The translations under genes and the position numbers were made by a program. Shown piece after piece: positions 14,334 through 25,442 of a stretch of DNA of 64,000 nt. How positions within the stretch are numbered: position 1 is the first letter of the stretch; each line of letters begins with the position of its first letter. Under the pieces are notes generated by a model, which saw nothing but the letters and a program-made list of their open reading frames with translations, ran no database searches and was not told the DNA's origin. Origin of the DNA: Pueribacillus theae (GTDB taxonomy: Bacteria; Bacillota; Bacilli; Bacillales; UBA6769). The DNA lies in assembly GCF_003097615.1 (NCBI RefSeq), contig NZ_QCZG01000012.1:16835-80834 (forward strand), written 5' to 3'.

Positions 14334-15767
14334 ATGGACCAAAATGAAACGCCGTTATTTGAGGCTTTGCTTGCTTGGAGAGACCAAAATCCGCTTTCAT
14401 TTCACGTTCCGGGCCATAAAAATGGGAACCTTTTTCCAGAGAGGGCCAAAAAAGTTTACAAATCTCTTCTCTCCATTGATGCTACAGAATTGAACGGACT
14501 TGATGATCTTCACGAACCTGAAGCTGCAATTGGCAGAGCACAGCAATTAACAGCCAATCTGTATGGGTGTGAAGAAAGCTATTTTCTTGTCGGTGGTTCT
14601 ACAGTTGGGAATCTCGCGATGATTCTCGCTTCATGTCATGAAGGGGAAACCGTTCTCGTACAGAGAAACAGCCACAAATCGATTATGAACGGTTTGGAAC
14701 TTGCAAATGCCAATCCCGTTTTTTTATCACCTTTCGTTGACGGTGAAGCAAAGATAGCGGTAGGTGTTACAATAGATGTTGTAAAAAAGGCATGTTATGC
14801 GTATCCAGATGCGAAAGCGATCATTTTAACAAATCCAAACTATTACGGCATGTCAGTCGATTTACAAGAAATTATCCAATTCGCACACGCTAAAGGGTTG
14901 ATCGTTCTCGTCGATGAGGCGCACGGGGCGCACCTAGGAATTCACCCGCTGTTTCCAACTTCAGCGCTAGCGCTTGGCGCCGATGTCGTTGTCCAATCTG
15001 CTCATAAAACGTTGCCGGCAATGACAATGGGCTCTTATCTACACGTCAACAAATGTTTTCCTAAACGAAAAGAACTAAAAAAATTTTTGGCAATGCTTCA
15101 GTCCAGCAGTCCATCTTATCCAATTATGGCTTCTCTTGATTTAGCACGTTATTATTTATCACAATTATCGGAAGAAGAAACAGAACATATCATAAAGGAC
15201 ATTCGTGATTTTCGAGAAAAACTTGGTAAGATACCAGGAATTCGATTGCTTAATGAATGCGGTCAATATAAGCAAGATCCTTTAAAGATCGTCATTCAAA
15301 GTGAGACGAATGTCAGCGGATTTCATTTACAAAAACGGCTGGAAGACAAAAGAGTGTACACGGAGCTGGCTGATGAATGGAATGTCCTGTTTGTGATGCC
15401 GTTTGCTCCTTTACAGGAAATTGAAAAAACAATCGGATTAATCAGTTGTGCATTGGAAGGAATCGAACAAGCATCCCGCTTAAAAAAGGCGGTGCCCATC
15501 ATTCCCACACAGGCATTCAGTACACTAAAGATGGATTACAAAGCAATGGCTAAGGCTTTGCCCCAATGGACTGCTCAAAGAAAAGCAATCGGGAAAGTCG
15601 CCGCAGAAGCTGTGATTCCCTATCCTCCAGGAATACCTCTTCTTCTGAAGGGAGAGGAAATTAAGCAAGAGCATCTTATGGCAATTGAACGGCTAGCCGA
15701 TGCTGGGGCCCGGTTTCACGGCGGAAGCTTATTAAATGATGGACAACTAAAAATATATACATTTTAA
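14334..15767 (+). CDS. yaaO: Orn/Lys/Arg decarboxylase family PLP enzyme (YaaO)
   Basis: The protein has 477 residues of the fold-I decarboxylase family that includes SpeA and lysine decarboxylases. FHVPGHKNG near residues 23-31, the VGGSTVGNLAM region and VDEAHGAHLG are family blocks. QSAHKTLPAM carries the PLP-binding lysine, K225. The physiological substrate of YaaO is not established. The B. subtilis genes xpaC and yaaN, normally between csfB and yaaO, are absent. It precedes tmk and may share a transcript with it. Confidence 0.9.
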   Translation: MDQNETPLFEALLAWRDQNPLSFHVPGHKNGNLFPERAKKVYKSLLSIDATELNGLDDLHEPEAAIGRAQQLTANLYGCEESYFLVGGSTVGNLAMILASCHEGETVLVQRNSHKSIMNGLELANANPVFLSPFVDGEAKIAVGVTIDVVKKACYAYPDAKAIILTNPNYYGMSVDLQEIIQFAHAKGLIVLVDEAHGAHLGIHPLFPTSALALGADVVVQSAHKTLPAMTMGSYLHVNKCFPKRKELKKFLAMLQSSSPSYPIMASLDLARYYLSQLSEEETEHIIKDIRDFREKLGKIPGIRLLNECGQYKQDPLKIVIQSETNVSGFHLQKRLEDKRVYTELADEWNVLFVMPFAPLQEIEKTIGLISCALEGIEQASRLKKAVPIIPTQAFSTLKMDYKAMAKALPQWTAQRKAIGKVAAEAVIPYPPGIPLLLKGEEIKQEHLMAIERLADAGARFHGGSLLNDGQLKIYTF

Positions 15768-15772
15768 ATGGG

Positions 15773-15804
15773 TGTTCAAAAAGGGGGCCTGAACTTTTTG
15801 AACG
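15773..15804 (+). repeat. Short TGTTCAA-ended repeat between yaaO and tmk
   Basis: GTTCAAAAAG (15774-15783) and CTTTTTGAAC (15794-15803) form a 10-bp inverted repeat with a 10-nt loop. It resembles the ends of the element at 43442-43727. It may also weaken read-through from yaaO. Confidence 0.5.
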
Positions 15805-15840
15805 GCCTCTATAAGAGGTAAATGAAAAGGGGAATGGGCA

Positions 15841-16467
15841 GTGCAAGGAAATGGTCGGTTCATTACATTTGAGGGACCCGATGGAGCAGGAAAAACAACA
15901 CAAATCAAAAAACTGGCAGCTTATTTGAAAGAAAAAGAAAAACCATTTCTCTTAACAAGGGAGCCAGGGGGCACGAGAATAAGCGATGCGATTCGTTCAC
16001 TCATTTTACATCCTGGGCATACGGAAATGATGAAAGAAACGGAAGTGCTTCTCTATGCTGCTTCACGTGCACAGCACGTAAGGGAAAAGATTATTCCGGC
16101 GCTTGAAAAAGGGGTGATCGTCCTTTGTGATCGGTTTGTCGATGCTTCGATTGCTTATCAAGGGTATGGTTTAGAAATAGGCGTACAGAAAATACTTGAA
16201 ATTAATGACTTTGCGACAGGCGGGCTTACGCCTGATCGAAGCTATTTATTAGATATTTCACCTGAACAGGCCCAAAAACGCCTGATTGCTCGCAGCGGTG
16301 AAACACTTGACCGCATTGAACAAAAGGGAATCGAATACCACAAACAAGTTCGCTACGGATTCTTGGAATTGTACAAGCAGCATCGTGACCGTATCTTATT
16401 GCTCGATGGCCACCAATCGGAAGAAGCTATTTTTTCTTTGATCAAAAAAGACTTTGAAAGCATTTAA
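15841..16467 (+). CDS. tmk: Thymidylate kinase
   Basis: The protein has 208 residues and phosphorylates dTMP to dTDP. The P-loop GPDGAGKT is at residues 12-19. The DR(F/Y)VDASIAYQG motif (residues about 98-108) is the substrate loop, and the LID region with RSGETLDRIEQ follows. It starts at GTG 15841, preceded by AAGGGG. The gene heads the tmk-darA-yaaR-holB-ricT-yabA series, the same order as in B. subtilis. Confidence 0.96.
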   Translation: MQGNGRFITFEGPDGAGKTTQIKKLAAYLKEKEKPFLLTREPGGTRISDAIRSLILHPGHTEMMKETEVLLYAASRAQHVREKIIPALEKGVIVLCDRFVDASIAYQGYGLEIGVQKILEINDFATGGLTPDRSYLLDISPEQAQKRLIARSGETLDRIEQKGIEYHKQVRYGFLELYKQHRDRILLLDGHQSEEAIFSLIKKDFESI

Positions 16468-16483
16468 AAATGTAAGTGCTTAA

Positions 16484-16825
<342 letters not shown>

Positions 16826-16840
16826 AAGGAGTAAGAACAA

Positions 16841-17281
16841 ATGAAAATTGGCCAAGACATGCGCCCCCTTGTTGAAAAAACGAAGATAGAACAACGTCAT
16901 GTAAAAGAAGGAAAAGAAGATTTTCAAGTACTGCTCAGGAAAGAAAATGAAAAAACCCATAAAGAAAGGCTTAAAAGGCTGTTATTCGACATTGAAAAGC
17001 AAGGGGAAAAACTCGCCCGTTCTCAAACGATTAAGGAGCTTCACCAATACAAGCAGCTCGTCGAACGTTTCGTAAAAGAAGCTGTTCATTTCGGGATGAA
17101 TCTGAAGCATTCAAGCACGTTCAGCCATTCTGGAAAAATGGAATCGCACATACTCGTTGAAAAAATTGATGAGGAGCTTCTTAATTTAGCAACGATCGTT
17201 TTAGATAGAAACAAACAATCTATTGACTTAATGGGAAAAATTGGTGAAATTAAAGGGTTGCTCATTAACCTGTACACGTAA
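16841..17281 (+). CDS. yaaR: YaaR family protein (DUF327)
   Basis: A 146-residue, helical, strongly charged protein with the conserved LLFDIEKQGEKLARSQTIKE block near residues 46-65. The family is Firmicute-specific, always between darA and holB, and of unknown function. AGAAGGAG precedes the ATG 15 nt after darA. Confidence 0.88.
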   Translation: MKIGQDMRPLVEKTKIEQRHVKEGKEDFQVLLRKENEKTHKERLKRLLFDIEKQGEKLARSQTIKELHQYKQLVERFVKEAVHFGMNLKHSSTFSHSGKMESHILVEKIDEELLNLATIVLDRNKQSIDLMGKIGEIKGLLINLYT

Positions 17282-17292
17282 GAGGTTTTAAC

Positions 17293-18282
17293 ATGACAAG
17301 CTGGAAAGAATGGAAAAGAAAACAACCATATGCAGCGGCATTGCTTACAAACAGCATGAAAAAAAACCGCCTTTCACATGCTTATTTATTTGAAGGCAGT
17401 AAAGGAACCGGAAAAATGGGCATCGCAGTTACGCTTGCAAAAACACTGTTTTGCCCTTTTTTAGATGGCGTTGAACCTTGCAATGAATGCAGCGATTGCA
17501 AAAGGATCACATCAAAAAACCATCCTGACGTTCATTTTTTTTCGCCTGAAGGACATTCCATAAAAATCGAACAAATTCGTTTGCTGCGTAAAGAATTTTC
17601 ATATCGGGGATCAGAGTCAAAACGTAAATTATACATTATAGAACATGCTGACCGTATGACACAAAGTGCCGCAAATAGCCTTCTTAAATTTTTAGAAGAA
17701 CCAAATGAACACGAAACGGCGCTCTTACTTACTGAACAGATCCAACAACTTCTCCCTACAATTATCTCGCGCTGCCAGACAATCACATTTAACCCACTGC
17801 CAAGCGCCGAAATTCGCCGCATGCTTATTGAGGAATATAACATTCCAACATCAATTGCGTATCTCGCTTCAGCGATTACGAATGATTATGAGTCGGCTAA
17901 AGCACGATGTGAAGAAGAGTGGTTTGCACAAGCCCGAAAATTAGTGATACAATTGATGGAAGAAATCTTGGAAAGGCATTATCAGGTTCTTCTTACAATT
18001 CACGAGAAATGGATTCCACACTTCAAAGAGAGGGAACAATTGGAACTAGGGCTTCAGTTGCTTCTATTATGGCATCGGGATGTGTTGCAGTTGAAATTAG
18101 GTAAAGAAGACGAAATGGTATTTATTCAAGAAAGAGAGAAGCTTGAACAATTTCATTTTCGCTTTACGAAGCAGCAGGTCATCAAGCAGATGGAAGTTAT
18201 CCTGGAAGCAAAAAAGCGCCTAAATGCCAATGTGAATCCTCAATTATTGATTGAACAAACTGTGCTTAAGCTACAGGAGTGA
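17293..18282 (+). CDS. holB: DNA polymerase III subunit delta' (HolB)
   Basis: The protein has 329 residues and is the delta' subunit of the clamp loader. The AAA+ module is recognisable: HAYLFEGSKGTGKMGIA near residues 28-44, then a zinc module CNECSDCK and SAANSLLKFLEEP near 118-130. The sensor SRCQTI follows. The P-loop reads GTGKM, without the usual Ser/Thr after Lys, consistent with an inactive ATPase site. It lies between yaaR and ricT in one operon. Confidence 0.95.
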   Translation: MTSWKEWKRKQPYAAALLTNSMKKNRLSHAYLFEGSKGTGKMGIAVTLAKTLFCPFLDGVEPCNECSDCKRITSKNHPDVHFFSPEGHSIKIEQIRLLRKEFSYRGSESKRKLYIIEHADRMTQSAANSLLKFLEEPNEHETALLLTEQIQQLLPTIISRCQTITFNPLPSAEIRRMLIEEYNIPTSIAYLASAITNDYESAKARCEEEWFAQARKLVIQLMEEILERHYQVLLTIHEKWIPHFKEREQLELGLQLLLLWHRDVLQLKLGKEDEMVFIQEREKLEQFHFRFTKQQVIKQMEVILEAKKRLNANVNPQLLIEQTVLKLQE

Positions 18283-18290
18283 TATAGATT

Positions 18291-19124
18291 GTGACTTTGT
18301 ATGATATTGTCGGCGTCCGCTTTAAAAAGGCGGGTAAAGTATATTATTTTGACCCGAATGGACTAGATATTCCGAAAAATGAATTTGTTATTGTCGAAAC
18401 GGCTAGAGGCGTCGAATTAGGAAAAGCTGTCATCGAAAAGCGGCAAGTAGAGGAAAATGATATCGTCCTTCCGCTAAAACGAGTCATCCGTATAGCTACA
18501 TCTGAAGACAAAGATATGGTGAAAGAAAATAGCCAGCAAGCGAAAGAAGCCCTAAGTCTGTGTGAAAAAAAGGTCGTTGAGCACGATCTCCCGATGAAGC
18601 TCGTTGATGCGGAGTATACGTTTGATCGTAATAAAATCGTATTTTACTTTACGGCTGACGGCAGGGTGGATTTCCGTGAATTGGTTAAGGATTTAGCGGC
18701 TATTTTTCGGACAAGGATAGAACTTCGCCAAATTGGTGTACGGGATGAAGCGAAAATGCTTGGAGGCATCGGCCCATGTGGGCGCATGCTTTGCTGTTCA
18801 ACGTTTTTGGGGGATTTCGAACCTGTTTCGATCAAAATGGCAAAGGATCAAAAGCTTTCACTTAATCCAACGAAAATTTCCGGCTTATGCGGCAGGCTAA
18901 TGTGCTGTTTAAAATATGAAAACGATCAATACGAAGAGGCAAAGCTGGAAATGCCGGATGTTGGCCATGTTGTCGAAACTCCGAACGGAAAAGGGAAAGT
19001 GGTCGGCTTAAACATTCTTGAAAGACTCATCCTAGTCGAATTGGAAGAAGTGCAGCGTGTAACAGAATTTACGCTAGAAGAACTCGTTCAAGAAGAGATT
19101 GTTTCATTGCAAACAAGAGATTGA
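18291..19124 (+). CDS. ricT: RicT (YaaT), PSP1-domain stage 0 sporulation / RNA-processing factor
   Basis: The protein has 277 residues with the PSP1 domain (residues about 60-150) and conserved cysteines in GGIGPCGRMLCC near 157-168 and SGLCGRLMCCLKYE near 196-209. With RicA and RicF it carries iron-sulfur clusters and assists RNase Y in mRNA maturation, which indirectly promotes phosphorelay signalling. It starts at GTG 18291, after CAGGAGTGAT and 8 nt after holB. Confidence 0.94.
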   Translation: MTLYDIVGVRFKKAGKVYYFDPNGLDIPKNEFVIVETARGVELGKAVIEKRQVEENDIVLPLKRVIRIATSEDKDMVKENSQQAKEALSLCEKKVVEHDLPMKLVDAEYTFDRNKIVFYFTADGRVDFRELVKDLAAIFRTRIELRQIGVRDEAKMLGGIGPCGRMLCCSTFLGDFEPVSIKMAKDQKLSLNPTKISGLCGRLMCCLKYENDQYEEAKLEMPDVGHVVETPNGKGKVVGLNILERLILVELEEVQRVTEFTLEELVQEEIVSLQTRD

Positions 19125-19218
19125 CAAAGCTTAAAACACGAGAAGGCGTATTCTCTTCTAACGACATGCTAATGATTTTTGCTGCTCACGCAATCAAGCG
19201 GTATTTATCGGCAAATGA

Positions 19219-19287
19219 GCATCCGTTATATTTTCCCGCTTAGACTTCCCCATTTCTCTAAAACTGGGCCCTATGGACGGTTGCACC
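19219..19287 (+). repeat. Intergenic repeat family A, copy 1 (before yabA)
   Basis: It reads ATCCGTTAT (19221-19229), CCCGCTTAGACTTC (19235-19248), a short loop, and ends GGACGGTTGCACC (19275-19287). The same blocks occur at 31879-31943 (reverse) and 37182-37262. The outer parts ATCCGT and GGACGG can pair. Confidence 0.6.
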
Positions 19288-19310
19288 GTGATAAAAGAGG
19301 TGGATGGTTA

Positions 19311-19661
19311 GTGGAGAAACAAGAAATCTTTTCGCAAGTGAATTCAATGGAAGAGCAAATTGACAGCTTGTATCGCCAGCTTGGAGAATTGAAGGAACAG
19401 TTTGCGTTCCTTATGGAAGAAAATCACCGTCTTGAAGTTGAAAACCATCACTTGCGTGAACGATTAAACGATTTTGGTGAAGAAGGTTTATCTGAAACAG
19501 AAAAGAAGGAAGACGAGAAACAACAACCGAAATTTGGTGAAGGCTACGACAACCTTGCAAGGCTTTATCAGGAAGGCTTCCATATTTGCAATGTGCATTA
19601 TGGAAGCATCCGCCAAGAAGGAGACTGCCTGTTTTGCCTTTCCTTTTTAAATAAAAAATAA
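19311..19661 (+). CDS. yabA: YabA, negative regulator of replication initiation
   Basis: The protein has 116 residues. An N-terminal coiled coil (residues about 5-60; [19 protein letters not shown]) makes the tetramer stalk. The C-terminal zinc-binding end carries HICNVHYG and DCLFCL. YabA binds DnaA and DnaN and restrains initiation. GTG 19311 follows GAGGTGG by 7 nt; upstream in-frame codons run through the repeat at 19219-19287 and are rejected. Confidence 0.94.
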   Translation: MEKQEIFSQVNSMEEQIDSLYRQLGELKEQFAFLMEENHRLEVENHHLRERLNDFGEEGLSETEKKEDEKQQPKFGEGYDNLARLYQEGFHICNVHYGSIRQEGDCLFCLSFLNKK

Positions 19662-19667
19662 TGTGAT

Positions 19668-19705
19668 CTTTCCTTGAAGAAAACTTCCGAAAGGAAAGTT
19701 TTTTT
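19668..19705 (+). terminator. Terminator after yabA
   Basis: CTTTCC (19668-19673) pairs with GGAAAG (19693-19698), followed by seven T. Confidence 0.65.
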
Positions 19706-19733
19706 ATGTAACATTTTTATAAGGAGTACCCGC

Positions 19734-20474
19734 ATGGAAGAATTGTTGAAGCACGAACGTATCGATTATATTGGACAAAAAGATTTAAAAATTATCCAGG
19801 CTGGCGATGTGTTTTCATTTTCATTGGATTCTGTTTTGCTTGCAAAATTTGTCTATGTTCCGATCCAAAAAGGGAAGCTTATCGATTTATGCACAGGAAA
19901 TGGCGTGATTCCCCTTTTGTTAAGCAGGCGGACAAAAGGCAAAATCATTGCGTTGGATATGCAGGAAAAGCTGTGCGATATGGCGGAAAGAAGTGTCCGA
20001 TTGAACGGGCTTCATGATCGCATTAAAATTTTATGCAACGATTTAACCCAATTGGAATCTTCTTTTTTGGACGGGTCATACGATGTTGTCACATGCAATC
20101 CCCCGTATTTTAAACGAACGAATGAACGAGACGTGAAAAAGAGCCTTCACACTGCAATGGCAAGGCATGAAATGTATTGCACATTGGAAGACTGTGTAAG
20201 AACGATGAGCCGGTTGCTTAAGCAAGGAGGGAAAGGTGCATTCGTACACCGTCCAAACCGGCTTGTTGAACTTTTGGAATTAATGAAAAAGTATCGGCTT
20301 GAACCAAAGCGGCTGCAATTTGTTCATCCAAAGAACGGGAGTGATGCGAACATTGTTTTAATTGAGGGAACAAAAGATGGGAAGGCTGATTTAAAAGTTT
20401 TGCCGCCATTAACGGTTTACGATCACAACAATGTGTATACAGCGGAAATAAAGGAGATTTTATATGGTGGGTAA
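19734..20474 (+). CDS. yabB: tRNA1(Val) adenine(37)-N6 methyltransferase-type enzyme (TrmN6/YabB)
   Basis: The protein has 246 residues with a class I SAM-methyltransferase fold. The SAM loop is LIDLCTGNGVIPLLL near residues 45-59, and the catalytic NPPYF motif for N6-adenine methylation lies near 122-126. AAGGAG sits 7 nt before ATG 19734. It overlaps yazA by 11 nt, so the two are coupled, as in B. subtilis. Confidence 0.92.
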   Translation: MEELLKHERIDYIGQKDLKIIQAGDVFSFSLDSVLLAKFVYVPIQKGKLIDLCTGNGVIPLLLSRRTKGKIIALDMQEKLCDMAERSVRLNGLHDRIKILCNDLTQLESSFLDGSYDVVTCNPPYFKRTNERDVKKSLHTAMARHEMYCTLEDCVRTMSRLLKQGGKGAFVHRPNRLVELLELMKKYRLEPKRLQFVHPKNGSDANIVLIEGTKDGKADLKVLPPLTVYDHNNVYTAEIKEILYGG

Positions 20475-20742
20475 CTATTTTGTTTACATTTTGCGTTGCG
20501 GCGACGGGAGCCTGTATACAGGTTCCACGAATGACATCGAGAAACGGCTGGCCGCGCACGCGTCAGGGAAAGGAGCAAAATATACGAGGGGAAGAGGGCC
20601 GTTAGCGGTCGTTTATACAGAAGCGTTCAAGACAAAGAGTGAAGCGCTCAAAGTTGAAAATCAAATAAAAGCATTGAATCGCGGTGAAAAAATGGCATTG
20701 ATTGAAAGGAAGAAAAGGGATGAGCCAGAAGCAAATGGATGA
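20464..20742 (+). CDS. yazA: GIY-YIG nuclease-superfamily protein (YazA/UPF0213)
   Basis: The protein has 92 residues with a complete small GIY-YIG domain: YFVYILRCGDGSLYTGSTND at residues 4-23, Arg28 in KRLAAH, and the conserved Glu in EAFKTKSEALKVE. Members (UPF0213) are stand-alone GIY-YIG domains whose role is not established; DNA repair has been proposed. It overlaps both neighbours. Confidence 0.92.
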   Translation: MVGNYFVYILRCGDGSLYTGSTNDIEKRLAAHASGKGAKYTRGRGPLAVVYTEAFKTKSEALKVENQIKALNRGEKMALIERKKRDEPEANG

Positions 20743-21598
20743 AGCGTCCGGTTCCAAAGGCTGTCTTTATCTCGTTCCCACTCCCATTGGAAACTTGGAA
20801 GACATCACGTTCCGGGCAGTGTCCACGTTGAAAGAAGTCGACGTGATTGCCGCTGAAGATACACGGGTGACACGTAAATTATGCAATCACTATGAGATTG
20901 GAACACCGCTTATCAGCTATCATGAACATAACAAAGAAAGGCAAGGCGCCCACCTCATCGAACAATTAATCAAAGGGAAAAAAATTGCCCTTGTCACTGA
21001 CGCGGGCACACCTGCCATTTCTGATCCGGGAAACGACCTTGTTACGGCATGCATTGGGGAAGGCATACAAGTTATACCGCTTCCAGGGGCAAATGCCGCG
21101 ATAACCGCTCTGATTGCCTCTGGCCTACTTACCAATCATTTTTACTTTTATGGGTTTCTTCCGCGGTCGCATAAAGAGAAGAAACAAGCGTTGCAGGATC
21201 TAGTTTACATGAAAGTGCCAATCATTTTTTACGAAGCGCCCCATCGTTTAAAGGAAACGTTAAAAGAGATTCACCAAGCATTCGGAGATCGGAATGCGGT
21301 GATCGCCAGAGAACTGACAAAACGATATGAAGAATTTATACGTGGAACGGTGCAAGACTTAACCAATTGGGCTGAAAACGCCGCCATACGAGGTGAATTT
21401 TGCATCATTGTTGAAGGGGCTTCAGACGATCAACCTTCTGAAACGAATCATTGGTGGAGCCATCTTTCGGTGAAAGAACATGTCACCTACTACATTGAAA
21501 AAGAAGGGCAGCCTACAAAGGAAGCGGTGAAACAAGCAGCAAAAGATCGGGGATTGCCAAAAAGGGAAGTATATCATATTTATCATATTGACTCTTAA
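20720..21598 (+). CDS. rsmI: 16S rRNA (cytidine-1402-2'-O)-methyltransferase RsmI
   Basis: The protein has 292 residues. The tetrapyrrole-methylase fold begins LYLVPTPIGNLEDITFRA, the RsmI signature. AAEDTRVTRKL and TDAGTPAISDPG also match. RsmI methylates C1402 in the ribosomal decoding centre. ATG 20720 is chosen, with AAAGGAAG about 8 nt upstream; TTG 20702 is an in-frame alternative. It overlaps yazA by 23 nt and converges with abrB. Confidence 0.95.
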   Translation: MSQKQMDEASGSKGCLYLVPTPIGNLEDITFRAVSTLKEVDVIAAEDTRVTRKLCNHYEIGTPLISYHEHNKERQGAHLIEQLIKGKKIALVTDAGTPAISDPGNDLVTACIGEGIQVIPLPGANAAITALIASGLLTNHFYFYGFLPRSHKEKKQALQDLVYMKVPIIFYEAPHRLKETLKEIHQAFGDRNAVIARELTKRYEEFIRGTVQDLTNWAENAAIRGEFCIIVEGASDDQPSETNHWWSHLSVKEHVTYYIEKEGQPTKEAVKQAAKDRGLPKREVYHIYHIDS

Positions 21599-21650
21599 GC
21601 CAAAGCATGAGTGAAAATGAGGTTTTGAATTCATTTATCCCGCATTAACG

Positions 21651-21670
21651 GGGGGATAAAAATCCCCCAC
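21651..21670. terminator. Bidirectional terminator between rsmI and abrB
   Basis: GGGGGAT (21651-21657) and ATCCCCC (21662-21668) form a perfect stem with an AAAA loop between convergent genes. A second small stem CCCG-CGGG precedes it at about 21639-21653. Confidence 0.6.
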
Positions 21671-21687
21671 TGAGAAGTTTCCCTTAA

Positions 21688-21969
21688 TTATAGCGGGGTG
21701 AACATCGCTTTGATTTCTTCCAATATTTTTTCCGCGGCTTTTTTGCTTAAAATTAGTTTTCCGTCTGCGAGTACGAGATTGTCATCCGATACTTCCCCGG
21801 TTATGTGACAAGACATCGACGGTGTATATTTTTTTAATACAATTCGATCGTTTTCAACAATTATTTCGATATTGTCCTTTACTTCAATGCCAAGTGTACG
21901 GCGTAGCTCAACTGGGATAACAACGCGTCCTAGCTCGTCGACTTTGCGTACGATTCCAGTAGATTTCAA
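21688..21969 (-). CDS. abrB: Transition-state regulator AbrB
   Basis: The protein has 93 residues. The N-terminal swapped-hairpin AbrB domain reads STGIVRKVDELGRVVIPVEL (residues 3-22), followed by the C-terminal multimerisation domain with SCHITGEVSDDN. AbrB represses stationary-phase and sporulation genes during growth. The TTG start at 21969 is chosen because GAGGGG lies 6 nt upstream and the protein then begins MKSTGIV as in the family. It is the only clear minus-strand gene of the backbone and is divergent from metS. Confidence 0.94.
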   Translation of the reverse strand: MKSTGIVRKVDELGRVVIPVELRRTLGIEVKDNIEIIVENDRIVLKKYTPSMSCHITGEVSDDNLVLADGKLILSKKAAEKILEEIKAMFTPL

Positions 21970-22013
21970 ATGAATCCCCTCATTCTTTGTCAAAATTCGA
22001 CATTTTTCTTTAA

Positions 22014-22042
22014 ATCATACCAAGTGCCATTAACTGGGTCAA
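22014..22042 (-). promoter_or_regulatory. Sigma-A promoter for abrB
   Basis: On the minus strand TTGACC (22042-22037), 17-nt spacer, TATGAT (22019-22014), about 45 nt before the abrB start. A Spo0A box was not clearly seen. Confidence 0.65.
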
Positions 22043-22111
22043 TTACAAATTGATGACATTCTGTGTTAAAATAAAGAATGTTTTTTACAAGTTTGAAAAA
22101 GAAGGCAAATC

Positions 22112-22141
22112 TTGACATGACGTTTGCTTTTTCGGTATATT
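22112..22141 (+). promoter_or_regulatory. Sigma-A promoter for metS
   Basis: TTGACA (22112-22117), 18-nt spacer, TATATT (22136-22141). The leader to the metS start is about 160 nt and contains a terminator-like hairpin. Confidence 0.65.
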
Positions 22142-22251
22142 TTGGGGAAGGAACTGGTACGGGCGGCGATGGATGAAAAATGTCTTTCCTGCTTGAACGG
22201 TCATTTTTCAATTTGCTTTCGCACATGTTTGACCGATAAGTATTGTATGCT

Positions 22252-22276
22252 CTCGCCCAAGGGGCGGGGGCTTTTT
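22252..22276 (+). terminator. Terminator-like hairpin in the metS leader (possible attenuator)
   Basis: CTCGCCC (22252-22258) pairs with GGGCGGG (22262-22268), followed by GCTTTTT. It lies between promoter and gene. No T-box sequence was found in the leader. Confidence 0.5.
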
Positions 22277-22286
22277 CAAGCCCTGA

Positions 22287-24263
<1,977 letters not shown>

Positions 24264-24272
24264 TATAGTGAC

Positions 24273-24309
24273 GAAGGCAGCTTAGCATGTATATGCAAGG
24301 CTGTCTTTT
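24273..24309 (+). terminator. Terminator after metS
   Basis: GGCAGC (24276-24281) pairs with GCTGTC (24300-24305), with an inner GCAT-ATGC pairing, followed by TTTTG. Confidence 0.6.
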
Positions 24310-24419
24310 GTTATTCCTATGGTTTTTGTTACCGAAATGTAACAGAAATGAAACCGTGGTGCATTCGTATTTGACCAGGTCTTTTGATATCCTTACTTAG
24401 GAAATGAAAGGGGATTATG

Positions 24420-25187
24420 ATGCTTTTTGATACGCATACGCATTTAAACGCTGAACAATTTCATGAAGATGTAGAGGACGTGATTGTTCGCGCGCAGGAA
24501 GCCGGTGTATCAGAGATGATCGTCGTCGGGTTCGATCATAAAACGATAGAAGGAGCCATCTCGCTCGTCGAACGTTATGATTTTCTATACGCGGCAGTTG
24601 GATGGCACCCAGTGGACGCCATCGAGATGAATGAGAACGATTTAAACTGGATTGAAGATCTTTGTCCGCACCCGAAAGTGGTTGCTCTCGGTGAAACAGG
24701 CCTTGATTACCATTGGGATAAATCTCCGAAAGAGGTACAGAAAACAGTTTTTAGACAGCAAATTCAGCTTGCTAAAAAAGTAAATCTCCCGCTTATCATA
24801 CATAATCGTGAAGCGACGGAAGACGTGATCGCGATTTTAAAAGAAGAGGGTGCCGATGAAGTAGGCGGCATTATGCATTGTTTCAGCAGCACACTTGAAG
24901 ATGCAAAAGCATGCATCGATTTGAATTTTTATATTTCGATCGGCGGGCCTGTCACATTTAAAAATGCAAAGCAATTGAAAGAAGTGGTTGCCAAGCTTCC
25001 ACTTGAAAGATTATTAATTGAAACGGACTGCCCATATTTGGCGCCACATCCTTTCCGGGGGAAAAGAAACGAACCGGCCTACGTCAAATACGTTGCAGAA
25101 CAAATTGCATTATTAAAAGGGATCGATTATCAAGAATTAGCCCAAAAAACGTCCGACAATGCAAAACAGTTATTCGGCATAAACTGA
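24420..25187 (+). CDS. tatD: TatD family metal-dependent deoxyribonuclease (YabD)
   Basis: The protein has 255 residues of the TIM-barrel TatD family. Metal ligands are visible: DTHTHLN at residues 4-10, GETGLDYHW near 92-100, a His in LIIHNREA, MHCFS near 154, and ETDCPYL near 201. The family has 3'-5' exo- or endonuclease activity on DNA. ATG 24420 follows AAAGGGG by 6 nt; ATG 24417 is too close. Confidence 0.93.
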   Translation: MLFDTHTHLNAEQFHEDVEDVIVRAQEAGVSEMIVVGFDHKTIEGAISLVERYDFLYAAVGWHPVDAIEMNENDLNWIEDLCPHPKVVALGETGLDYHWDKSPKEVQKTVFRQQIQLAKKVNLPLIIHNREATEDVIAILKEEGADEVGGIMHCFSSTLEDAKACIDLNFYISIGGPVTFKNAKQLKEVVAKLPLERLLIETDCPYLAPHPFRGKRNEPAYVKYVAEQIALLKGIDYQELAQKTSDNAKQLFGIN

Positions 25188-25442
25188 TGGATAAGTTTGT
25201 CGAATAAGCGCTGGAATAGCTTTAAGCCATAACGTTTCAACAAAGCTCTACAAATAGGCGGGAAATTTTGTCGTGAGATTTCTCTTTTAAATCTTCTCTA
25301 CCAGATGCATAATAAGCGATAACTTAACATAGTTTACCAATATTAGCGCAATTTGGGAGGGATGTTAAGAGAAAATCAATAGAGTTTTTATTCGAGTCAA
25401 TTCTTTTTTAAGGTCTTTCACGCATGTAAAAGGAGGATGATG